This document shows, one piece after another, positions 1-6,054 of a stretch of DNA of 7,055 nucleotides (position 1 is its first letter; each line of letters starts with the position of its first letter). The DNA comes from Clostridia bacterium (GTDB lineage Bacteria > Bacillota > Clostridia > Oscillospirales > CAG-382). The translations under genes and the position numbers were made by a program. Below the pieces are notes generated by a model. The model had not been told where the DNA came from, made no database searches, and saw only the letters and a list, made by a program, of their open reading frames with translations. Location: positions 1-7,055 of the forward strand of contig CAAEDF010000039.1 of the NCBI GenBank assembly GCA_900754535.1, in the 5' to 3' direction.

Positions 1-812
1 CATTTCTTGTTCATGAAATCGCCCATCTCCGATGCGGGGATGTTTTCCTTTTGCATGATGAAGGGCACTATGGCAGGGTCGATGCTTCCGCAGCGCGAGC
101 CCATGATGATGCCCTCAAGCGGGGTAAAGCCCATGCTCGTGTCGATGACCTTGCCGTCCTTGACCGCGGATATGGAGGAGCCGTTGCCGAGGTGGCAGGT
201 TACTATCTTTGTGCCCTCGGCGCCGCGTCCGAGGTATTCTATCGCTTTTTCCGAAACATAGCGGTGCGAGGTCCCGTGGAAGCCGTAGCGGCGGATCTTG
301 TATTTCCTGTAAAGCTCATAGGGAATGGGGTAAAAATACGCCTTCTTCGGCATGGTGCGGTGGAACGCCGTATCTATGACCAGCACCTGGGGCGTGTCCG
401 GCATGACGGTCATGCAGCCGCGTATCCCCATAAGATGCGGCACGGTGTGCAGCGGCGCGATATCGCGGCATTTTTCCAGATCGGCGATGACCTGCTCGTC
501 AACCAGCACCGGCTTGGTGAGCCATTCGCCGCCGTTGACTATCCTGTGGCCGACCGCGCCTATCTGGCTCATATCGGTAAGGCAGCCGTGCTCCTTGTCC
601 AGCAGGCTGTCGATAAGCGCCTTGGTGGCTTCCGAATGAGTGGGCATCGGTATATCGGCGCTGTAATCGGGCTTTCCCACCGCGTGATGGGTGATCTTTC
701 CGTCTATGCCTATCCTCTCACAAAGGCCCTTTGCGATTACCTCACGCGTGTCCATGTCAAACAGCTGATATTTCAGCGACGAGCTGCCCGCGTTCACGAC
801 CAAAACATACAT
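1..812 (-). CDS. ackA: Acetate kinase, N-terminal two thirds (3' end off the window)
   Basis: Acetate kinase reversibly phosphorylates acetate with ATP in the cytoplasm, giving acetyl phosphate and ADP. In fermenters it runs towards ATP and acetate, usually with phosphotransacetylase. The minus strand reads open from the ATG at 812 to the left edge, giving 270 complete codons of a family that is usually about 400 residues. The start MYVLVVNAGSSSLKY is the ASKHA phosphate-1 motif. Then come GHRIVNGGE with R90, IDTAFHRTMP with D147, YGFHGTSH with H179, CHLGNGSS, MGFTPLEG and RCGSIDPAI with R240. These match catalytic residues R91, D148, H180 and R241 of the Methanosarcina thermophila enzyme, each offset by one. 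An AGAAAGGA Shine-Dalgarno lies at 825-832, 12 bases before the start, slightly far. It is divergent from tmcAL. The family and start are secure; completeness beyond the edge cannot be judged. Confidence 0.97.
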   Translation of the reverse strand, partial: MYVLVVNAGSSSLKYQLFDMDTREVIAKGLCERIGIDGKITHHAVGKPDYSADIPMPTHSEATKALIDSLLDKEHGCLTDMSQIGAVGHRIVNGGEWLTKPVLVDEQVIADLEKCRDIAPLHTVPHLMGIRGCMTVMPDTPQVLVIDTAFHRTMPKKAYFYPIPYELYRKYKIRRYGFHGTSHRYVSEKAIEYLGRGAEGTKIVTCHLGNGSSISAVKDGKVIDTSMGFTPLEGIIMGSRCGSIDPAIVPFIMQKENIPASEMGDFMNKK

Positions 813-824
813 AAATAACGTGCA

Positions 825-851
825 TCCTTTCTGCTCCGGCGCGGACCGGAG
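825..851 (-). promoter_or_regulatory. ackA leader: Shine-Dalgarno with adjacent hairpin
   Basis: A perfect 6-base inverted repeat, CTCCGG at 834-839 and CCGGAG at 846-851, has a 6-base loop. In the ackA mRNA it would fold immediately upstream of the AGAAAGGA Shine-Dalgarno at 825-832. The repeat is seen directly; any effect on translation or mRNA stability is inference. No T-tract follows it on the ackA strand, so it is not an ordinary intrinsic terminator. Confidence 0.45.
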
Positions 852-863
852 AAATTGATTTAC

Positions 864-892
864 TTGACAATTATCACAAAGAACATTATACT
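864..892 (+). promoter_or_regulatory. Strong sigma-A promoter of the tmcAL operon
   Basis: A consensus TTGACA -35 at 864-869, a 17-base spacer and a TATACT -10 at 887-892 form a near-perfect vegetative promoter. Initiation is expected near 899, leaving a leader of about 42 bases before the tmcAL start at 941. Confidence 0.85.
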
Positions 893-913
893 ACCGTTAT
901 GGACAAAATGCAA
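885..913 (-). promoter_or_regulatory. Probable sigma-A promoter of ackA
   Basis: Read on the minus strand, a perfect TATAAT -10 lies at 890-885. A weak -35, TTGCAT, lies at 913-908, with a 17-base spacer. Transcription would start near 878, giving a leader of about 66 bases that contains the hairpin at 834-851. The -10 overlaps the -10 of the opposite tmcAL promoter by four bases. Confidence 0.65.
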
Positions 914-925
914 GTCTTTTTGCCG

Positions 926-932
926 AAGGAGG
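926..932 (+). promoter_or_regulatory. Shine-Dalgarno site that fixes the tmcAL start
   Basis: AAGGAGG at 926-932 is a full consensus site, eight bases before ATG 941. The in-frame ATG at 899 falls on the predicted transcription start and would need leaderless translation, so 941 is the better start. Confidence 0.85.
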
Positions 933-940
933 GCGCACAA

Positions 941-2089
941 ATGCCGGGGCGGGACCGCACGGTCGCAGTGATATGCGAATACAACCCTTTTCATTTCGGG
1001 CACCTGCACCAGCTCGGGGAATTAAAGGGCAGATACAAAACCGTGATCGGCGTTATGAGCGGAGATACCGTCCAGCGCGGCGAAGTTGCCATAGCGGACA
1101 AATACGTCAGGGCGCGTGCGGCGGTCCGCTGCGGCATGAACGCGGTCTTTTCGCTGCCGTTCCCTTATTGCTGTGCGTCCGCCGAGGATTTTGCGCGCGC
1201 GGGCGTTTTTATCGCCGGCGCGCTGGGTGCCGACTCGCTTGCTTTCGGAATCGAGGACGATTTCTCGCTTGTGCGCGAAGCGGCCGAGGTGACCGGCGGC
1301 ACAGGCTTCCGGCGTGAAGCGGCGGCGCTTATAAAGACGCGCGGGAACCTCTCGTACCCCAAGGCGGTTTCGCTGCTCGCCGGCGAACGCTTCGGAGCTC
1401 TTATGAAAAAGCCCAACAACATACTTGCCGTGGAATATCTGCGCGCCCTGAAGCTGTTCGGAAGTACCCTTACGCCCGAACCCGTTCTGCGGGATACCCG
1501 TCACCGTTCGTCGTCCGCACTGCGGGATTGTCTTGAATCGGACGGCCGCGCGCATTTCCTGTCGCTGCTGCCGGAGGAGAGCGCGGGGGTATATGCGTCT
1601 CTGAACGCGGATATTTTTCCCCGCAGCACCGAAAAGTTAGGGCGCACGCTGCTTTTTCTGCTGCGCACCCGCGCCGTGCCGCACGGACTGTACGGCTTCG
1701 GCGGCGGGCTGGACGCGCGTATGGCAAAGGAAGCGCGGGTCAGCGCCTCATTCGGCGAGCTTGTAAAAAGGTGCGCCTGCGCATCGTTTACGGATGCACG
1801 CGTGCGCCGCGCCGCGCTTTCGCTGCTTTTCGGCATATCCGCCGCAGCCGTGAAGGAAAACCCGAAATACACGCTGCTGCTTGCTTCCGATGCGGCGGGG
1901 CGTGAGTTTATAAAAAAAGCGTCTTTATCGATACCGGTCATTACAAAGCCGGCAAGCGTCCGCAATCTGCCGGGCGACGTGCGCGCCGCGTTTGAAGCCG
2001 AAACGGAGGCGGAGCTTGCGCTCTGTCTTTGCTGTCCGGGAAACGCCCGGCCGGTGTCGCCGTTTGAAAAGACCCCGTTCGTGCTCTGA
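941..2089 (+). CDS. tmcAL: tRNA(Met) cytidine acetate ligase TmcAL (YlbM family)
   Basis: TmcAL activates acetate with ATP to acetyl-AMP and transfers the acetyl group to C34 of elongator tRNA-Met, forming N4-acetylcytidine. The 382-residue product is slightly short for the family (about 390-430). It opens with the nucleotidyltransferase signature CEYNPFHFGH, whose HxGH is at residues 18-21. Then come VMSGDTVQRGE (38-48), LPFPYCCASAEDFA (72-85), AFGIE (101-105), PNNILAVEYLRALK (158-171) and RHRSSSALRD (187-196). Further on is the T-x-x-R-V-x-R segment of the family's C-terminal region. The sequence is unbroken, with no key motif lost. ATG 941 is chosen for its strong Shine-Dalgarno; an in-frame ATG at 899 would add 14 residues. 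It faces away from ackA, whose product also handles acetate, and is probably cotranscribed with the MFS gene. The family call is secure. The acetate-ligase activity is known from the Bacillus subtilis member and inferred here. Confidence 0.94.
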   Translation: MPGRDRTVAVICEYNPFHFGHLHQLGELKGRYKTVIGVMSGDTVQRGEVAIADKYVRARAAVRCGMNAVFSLPFPYCCASAEDFARAGVFIAGALGADSLAFGIEDDFSLVREAAEVTGGTGFRREAAALIKTRGNLSYPKAVSLLAGERFGALMKKPNNILAVEYLRALKLFGSTLTPEPVLRDTRHRSSSALRDCLESDGRAHFLSLLPEESAGVYASLNADIFPRSTEKLGRTLLFLLRTRAVPHGLYGFGGGLDARMAKEARVSASFGELVKRCACASFTDARVRRAALSLLFGISAAAVKENPKYTLLLASDAAGREFIKKASLSIPVITKPASVRNLPGDVRAAFEAETEAELALCLCCPGNARPVSPFEKTPFVL

Positions 2090-2146
2090 GCAAAGGATAT
2101 GATCGCGCGGCTGACATATAAGGAAACAGGGAGCAATAACGGCATC

Positions 2147-3385
2147 ATGAAACAAAGATACGGTCTATCGCCGCAAGCGCTCATAGGCGTGCTTTGCATG
2201 GCGGTTTATTTTACAAGCTATCTGACACGGATGAATTTCTCGGTCACGGTCTCCGAAATAGCCTCCGCAGAGGGGTTTCTTAAATCCCAGCTCGGCACGG
2301 TCACCACGTTCGGCTTTGTGTCCTACGGCGTCGGTCAGCTGGTAAGCGGCTATCTCAGCGACGCGTTCAACTGCCGCCGGATAGTTTTTCTCGGACTTGC
2401 CGCGACGTCGGTTTTCAATGCAGTGCTTCCTTTTTGCTCAAGCATCGCGCTCATGTCTGCGGTCTGGTGCCTTAACGGCTTTGCACAGGCAATGCTTTGG
2501 CCGCCGCTTGTAAGGATAATGACCGAATATCTTCCGCCGGAGCGCTTTTCGAATACCTGCGCTCTGGTCACGGTGGCCGGGTCGGCAGGCACGGTGCTGA
2601 TATATCTTGTCGCACCGCTCTGCATCGCTGTGGCAGGCTGGAGATCGGTGTTTTATATCTGCGCGCTGTGCGGCGCGGCCGCCGCGGTTTTGTGGCTTGT
2701 CGGAAGCAGCCGGGCCGTAAGGTCTGCGCGGCCTGTTGGCTCGGCGGACGCCGGAATGTCTGCCGTAAAGTCCGAAGCCGGCGTCGGTAAACGTTCGGCG
2801 GCGGCGCTTTTGCTCGGCGGCGGACTTCTTCCGGTCGCGGCGGCTATCGTCGTTCAGGGACTTTTGCGCGACGGAATAACCACGTGGACCCCCTCGCTTA
2901 TTGCCGAGACCTATAACGCAGAGAACACGGTGGCGATATTTTCTTCCGTGATCATTCCTCTGCTCGGTATTGCGGGGGTCCGGATATCCTCAGCCGTACG
3001 CCGCAGACTTATAATCAACGAGATCAGATGCGGCGGCGTGTTTTTTGCGTTGGGATGTCTTTTCTGCGCCGCTCTTTATTTCCTGCGCGACAGCGGTATG
3101 ATCGTTTCCGCCGTGCTTTCCGGACTTACCGTAGGCTGTATGCACGGAGTCAATTTCATGCTTATCGGAATACTTCCCGCGCGTTTTGCCAATACGGGCC
3201 GGGTAGGTGTCGTATCGGGACTGCTCAATTCTTTAACATATGTCGGAAGCGCGCTGTCATCTTACGGGTTCGCGCGGCTGTCCGAGCTTTACGGATGGGA
3301 TTTTACGCTTCTGTCGTGGCTTATTTTCCTTGCCGTCGGCACCGTCTTGTGCTTTGCCGGGGCAAAAACGGTCAAATCGCGATAA
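2147..3385 (+). CDS. MFS transporter of the organophosphate:phosphate antiporter (GlpT/UhpT-like) type
   Basis: This is a 412-residue polytopic membrane protein, somewhat shorter than GlpT (about 450). TM1 ends in SYLTRMNF with R28, the position of phosphate-binding R45 in Escherichia coli GlpT. The loop after TM2 has the MFS motif GYLSDAFNCRR (68-78). LNGFAQAMLWPP (109-120) resembles GlpT's NGWFQGMGWPP. TM7 carries LLRDGITTWTPS with R241, matching the second phosphate-binding arginine, R269, in LLRYGILDWSPT. A hydrophilic central loop spans about 187-217. Both substrate-site arginines are therefore present, which favours a phosphorylated solute, but the substrate cannot be named. Starts are ambiguous. 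ATG 2147 has AGGGAG at 2128-2133, 13 bases away. In-frame ATG 2099 adds 16 polar residues but has AAAGG only two bases upstream. It follows tmcAL closely with no terminator between, so an operon is likely. Confidence 0.86.
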   Translation: MKQRYGLSPQALIGVLCMAVYFTSYLTRMNFSVTVSEIASAEGFLKSQLGTVTTFGFVSYGVGQLVSGYLSDAFNCRRIVFLGLAATSVFNAVLPFCSSIALMSAVWCLNGFAQAMLWPPLVRIMTEYLPPERFSNTCALVTVAGSAGTVLIYLVAPLCIAVAGWRSVFYICALCGAAAAVLWLVGSSRAVRSARPVGSADAGMSAVKSEAGVGKRSAAALLLGGGLLPVAAAIVVQGLLRDGITTWTPSLIAETYNAENTVAIFSSVIIPLLGIAGVRISSAVRRRLIINEIRCGGVFFALGCLFCAALYFLRDSGMIVSAVLSGLTVGCMHGVNFMLIGILPARFANTGRVGVVSGLLNSLTYVGSALSSYGFARLSELYGWDFTLLSWLIFLAVGTVLCFAGAKTVKSR

Positions 3386-3406
3386 TATGCTTCGCTTTTT
3401 ATATAT

Positions 3407-3451
3407 AAAAAAATGCCTGCCGTGCCGGCTTATCGGGGCGGCAGGCATTTT
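3407..3451. terminator. Bidirectional intrinsic terminator after the MFS gene
   Basis: A 13-base-pair perfect stem pairs 3410-3422 (AAAATGCCTGCCG) with 3439-3451 (CGGCAGGCATTTT). Rightward, the GC stem is followed by ATTTTGTT, with another run of seven T at 3460-3466. Leftward, the stem runs into seven T (complement of 3407-3413). It begins 24 bases after the transporter stop and should end the tmcAL-MFS transcript. Confidence 0.88.
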
Positions 3452-3715
3452 GTTCGCCGTTTTTTTGCATAAACGGCCGGGGTCTCTTAACAAAACGCGG
3501 CGTTTGACTGTGCCGCACACAAAAATACATGCTCGTGTATATTCCGAACGCGCCTGCCATGAACGGCCAATTCGAACGATAATTCGCTTTTATGGCGTAA
3601 AAGTATTATGTTTACGGCGCGCGGCACGCTTTTTCACGATATTCACCGCCGAAAATATCAATGCTTACGAAATAAACCAAACAAAGTGAAAAACATGAAA
3701 ATAACGCATTCCCGC
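3452..3715. other. Gene-free stretch upstream of the spoIIE promoter
   Basis: I see no supported gene here on either strand. It is more AT-rich than the coding DNA around it. Short ORFs cross it, but none has a Shine-Dalgarno or a recognisable protein. It holds a T-run (3460-3466), a small inverted repeat CGTAAA/TTTACG (3596-3601 and 3611-3616), and two 6-of-7 matches to the 0A box TGNCGAA: TTCCGAA at 3542-3548 and CGCCGAA at 3647-3653. The last two may be chance. Confidence 0.5.
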
Positions 3716-3722
3716 TTCGACA
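3716..3722 (-). promoter_or_regulatory. Spo0A binding site (0A box)
   Basis: TTCGACA at 3716-3722 is the exact reverse complement of TGTCGAA, which fits the TGNCGAA core bound by phosphorylated Spo0A. It covers the -35-like hexamer of the spoIIE promoter, as expected for a Spo0A-activated promoter. The match is seen; binding is inferred. Confidence 0.72.
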
Positions 3723-3749
3723 GCCTTAGCGGCAGGGGTTCATTATAAT
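3717..3749 (+). promoter_or_regulatory. spoIIE promoter with a 21-base spacer (Spo0A-activated sigma-A class)
   Basis: A perfect TATAAT -10 lies at 3744-3749, and the -35-like hexamer TCGACA (one mismatch to TTGACA) lies at 3717-3722. The 21-base spacer is too long for unaided sigma-A use. The Bacillus subtilis spoIIE and spoIIG promoters likewise have 21-22 base spacers and need Spo0A. No good -35 is seen at the normal 17-base distance (3721-3726 reads CAGCCT). Confidence 0.75.
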
Positions 3750-3778
3750 ATCCTCACAAAAGAAAGGATGATAAAACG

Positions 3779-5956
3779 ATGGATTCACCGAAACCCCGTA
3801 AACTTAAGCTTTTCTTTGGAAAAAAAGAGCTTTTGCTGCTTGGCGTGTCGTTCCTTTGCGGACTGTGTCCGATAGCGCCGTACGTCAACCCGTTCGGGCT
3901 GGCGTTTGTGTTCTCCCGGCGGAGGATAACGCTTCCGGTCGCCGCCGGAGTTATCATATCCGTGCCGTTCACGCCGTATCCGCTCATCTATGCGCTGCTT
4001 TATCTGCTTTCGTTTGCCCAAAGCAGGATACCCGCCGTTTATGCCGCTTCGCAGGACGGGCAGGGAAGAAAAGGCGTCGCCGCGGCGCGCGCCGCCATAT
4101 GCATAGCTTTTTCTGCCGTGCTTGCGCTTACCGCCAACCCGTTTGCGGGCGCGGAAAATTTTGTTGCCTCGCTGTTCAGCTTTGCCGCGATGCCTGCGTT
4201 TGCATATATGTTTTCGCTTGACAGCCAAAAAGCGAAAAACGGAGGCAGACTGTGCGCGCTCCTCGCGTTTTCGTTCGTGCTCACACGCGCGGTATCGGTT
4301 TTTTCGGTTGCGTTTTTTGCCCCGGCGATAATATTTGCTTTCTTTCTCACACTCTCCGTGGCTCATAAGTCGTCATACACAACGGCTGGGCTTTTCGGCT
4401 TTGTATGCTCGCTCGGAGCCGATATACGCTGTATGCCGGCGCTGATAGTAACGGGGCTGCTGTTCGGGCTTTTTTCAAAAAAACGGTTCTGGCCGTCGCT
4501 TTTTGCGGTGTATGCCTTTGCCGTGACCGCAAACGCATATCTGCTTGATTTCCGCGATCTTGCGCCGCTGCTGGTCAATTCCGCCGCAGGACTTGGCATA
4601 TTTATTCCCCTGCGCAACCGCCTTCCCGCGCCATTACTGCCCGAAAGCACGGCAGAACGCACTGCGGGCGCCGAAAAGACTTCGCCGTTCTCCCTCTCGG
4701 CTTTTTCCGCCTGCTTTGCCTCGCTTTCGCAGGTTTTCTATACCGTAAACGCCCAGACCGGACAGGCCAACGCCACCGAGACCTGCCGCAGGGTACAGCA
4801 GGCGACGCTGGCGTTCTGCGCCGAATGTGCGTCCTGCAGCTTTGACAAGCGCGACCTGTGCAACAACCTTATGAAAAGCTGTATTACAGACGGCTGCATA
4901 ACCGAGGAGAAGCTTCCCGATCATGTCAGGTTCGGCTGCAAGAAAAAGGACGCGCTTGTCAGCACTGTCAATCTGGCGCTTTCCAGGGGACGTGACGAGA
5001 GAGACCGCGCCGTCTCGGTACTCGCCGAGGAATACAGCGCGTTTTCGCATCTGTTGAACAGCGCCTGCAGAAAGCAGGAAAACGAGAGCATCCCGGACAA
5101 GGAGTCGGCGCGCCGTGTGAGAGAGCTGCTGTTTGCAAAGGGAATAATCTGCGACAGAGTAAAGGTGTTCGGCACGCGCAGACGGACCGTCGAGGCAAAC
5201 GGCGTGACGGTCGATAAGATGGACTGCACATCGCGTCAGCTTTCTCAGGAGCTGTCCGTGCTGCTGGGCAGCACTTTGTCGGAGCCGCGCTTTATCGTAA
5301 ACGACGGCTATGTCACGATGCTGCTCGAAACGGTGTGCCGCTTCGGCATCGAGTCCGCCAAAGCCTCGTGCGCAAAGGACGGCGAAACCACCTGCGGCGA
5401 TACGGTGAGCTTTTTCGAGCACGACGACTGCTTTTATTCGCTTATAGCCGACGGCATGGGCTCGGGGCGTGACGCGGCGCTGTGCTCGAGGCTGGCTGCG
5501 ATATATCTTGAAAAGCTGCTGTGTGTGGGCGCGGACAAGTCCGACGCGCTCAACATGCTCAATAAGGTGCTTATGGCCAAAAAGGACGAGGTCTTCACCA
5601 CGATAGATCTTCTGGAGATAGACAAGCTTACGGGCGAGGCCGTGTTTGTAAAGGCAGGCGCGGCGCCCAGCTTCCTGCTGCGCGACGGGAACTTTACCCG
5701 CATAGAGAGCCGCACGCTGCCGACTGGTATCATCCCCGACGTCAAGGCCGAACAGATAAGACTTCAGCTTAAAAAGGGCGATTTTCTGATAATGCTTTCG
5801 GACGGAGTTACGCAGAACCGCAATTACACGCCCGACGACCCCGCCGCGCTCAGAGCCGGCAACGCCAAGGAGATGCTGGCCGCGCTTATGCGCAGAGCCT
5901 CGGTGGGCGCGGCAAACAGGGACGACGTTTCGGTGACGGTGCTGAGGATATTTTAA
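3779..5956 (+). CDS. spoIIE: Stage II sporulation protein E, membrane PP2C-type phosphatase
   Basis: SpoIIE sits at the polar division septum and dephosphorylates SpoIIAA, which frees sigma-F in the forespore. This copy has 725 residues (Bacillus subtilis 827). Residues about 17-278 are a run of hydrophobic segments, roughly eight to ten membrane passes. A central region follows (about 290-535), with a cysteine cluster at 347-373. The C-terminal PP2C domain has CGDTVSF (D541), IADGMGSG (D558), FTTIDLLEIDKLTGE (606-620), VKAGAAPSF (624-632), IMLSDGVTQ (D675) and NRDDVSV (D715/D716). The first three aspartates match B. subtilis D610, D628 and D746 in spacing, and the last pair fits D795, so the metal site looks intact. 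ATG 3779 has AAAGGAT at 3763-3769, nine bases upstream. Expression should depend on Spo0A through the promoter at 3717-3749. The usual tilS-hpt-ftsH genes do not follow. No frameshift is visible. Confidence 0.95.
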   Translation: MDSPKPRKLKLFFGKKELLLLGVSFLCGLCPIAPYVNPFGLAFVFSRRRITLPVAAGVIISVPFTPYPLIYALLYLLSFAQSRIPAVYAASQDGQGRKGVAAARAAICIAFSAVLALTANPFAGAENFVASLFSFAAMPAFAYMFSLDSQKAKNGGRLCALLAFSFVLTRAVSVFSVAFFAPAIIFAFFLTLSVAHKSSYTTAGLFGFVCSLGADIRCMPALIVTGLLFGLFSKKRFWPSLFAVYAFAVTANAYLLDFRDLAPLLVNSAAGLGIFIPLRNRLPAPLLPESTAERTAGAEKTSPFSLSAFSACFASLSQVFYTVNAQTGQANATETCRRVQQATLAFCAECASCSFDKRDLCNNLMKSCITDGCITEEKLPDHVRFGCKKKDALVSTVNLALSRGRDERDRAVSVLAEEYSAFSHLLNSACRKQENESIPDKESARRVRELLFAKGIICDRVKVFGTRRRTVEANGVTVDKMDCTSRQLSQELSVLLGSTLSEPRFIVNDGYVTMLLETVCRFGIESAKASCAKDGETTCGDTVSFFEHDDCFYSLIADGMGSGRDAALCSRLAAIYLEKLLCVGADKSDALNMLNKVLMAKKDEVFTTIDLLEIDKLTGEAVFVKAGAAPSFLLRDGNFTRIESRTLPTGIIPDVKAEQIRLQLKKGDFLIMLSDGVTQNRNYTPDDPAALRAGNAKEMLAALMRRASVGAANRDDVSVTVLRIF

Positions 5957-5967
5957 GGGCGCTCCTA

Positions 5968-5996
5968 TTGACTTTTACTTTCTCGGGTGGTAGAAT
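5968..5996 (+). promoter_or_regulatory. Extended -10 sigma-A promoter of the oxidoreductase gene
   Basis: TTGACT at 5968-5973, a 17-base spacer and TAGAAT at 5991-5996 each miss consensus by one base. A TG at 5988-5989 makes an extended -10. Transcription would start near 6003, giving a leader of about 50 bases. The -35 begins 12 bases after the spoIIE stop. Confidence 0.8.
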
Positions 5997-6054
5997 CACA
6001 GCATAAGGCCGGGATAACGGTATATGTCAAAATCGAGGAGGCTTTTGAATCGTC

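Noticed and set aside
51..818. Plus-strand open frame of 255 codons
   Set aside because: It lies antisense to acetate kinase, whose minus-strand translation carries every family motif. The plus-strand product resembles no family I know and has no fitting Shine-Dalgarno.
899..940. Upstream ATG for tmcAL adding 14 residues
   Set aside because: It coincides with the predicted transcription start and has no Shine-Dalgarno, while ATG 941 has AAGGAGG eight bases upstream.
813..960. Catabolite-response element (cre) near ackA, as in Bacillus subtilis
   Set aside because: I scanned both strands by eye for TGNAANCGNNNNCA-like sequence and found no acceptable match.
1022..2199. Long minus-strand frames opposite tmcAL
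   Set aside because: They are shadows of a GC-rich gene: no family motifs, arginine- and alanine-rich products, and strong plus-strand evidence.
3540..3600. Possible tRNA, suggested by TTCGAA at 3571-3576
   Set aside because: No acceptor stem, anticodon arm or GGTTCGAATCC-type T-arm can be formed around it.
3240..3689. Plus-strand open frame across the MFS 3' end and the intergenic region
   Set aside because: It overlaps the transporter and runs through the terminator hairpin. The product is arginine-rich and unrecognisable.
3608..3748. 46-codon ORF just upstream of spoIIE
   Set aside because: It has no Shine-Dalgarno, no recognisable product, and runs through the 0A box and the -10 of the spoIIE promoter.
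4634..5422. 262-codon minus-strand frame opposite spoIIE
   Set aside because: It is antisense to well-supported spoIIE coding sequence and shows no family motif.
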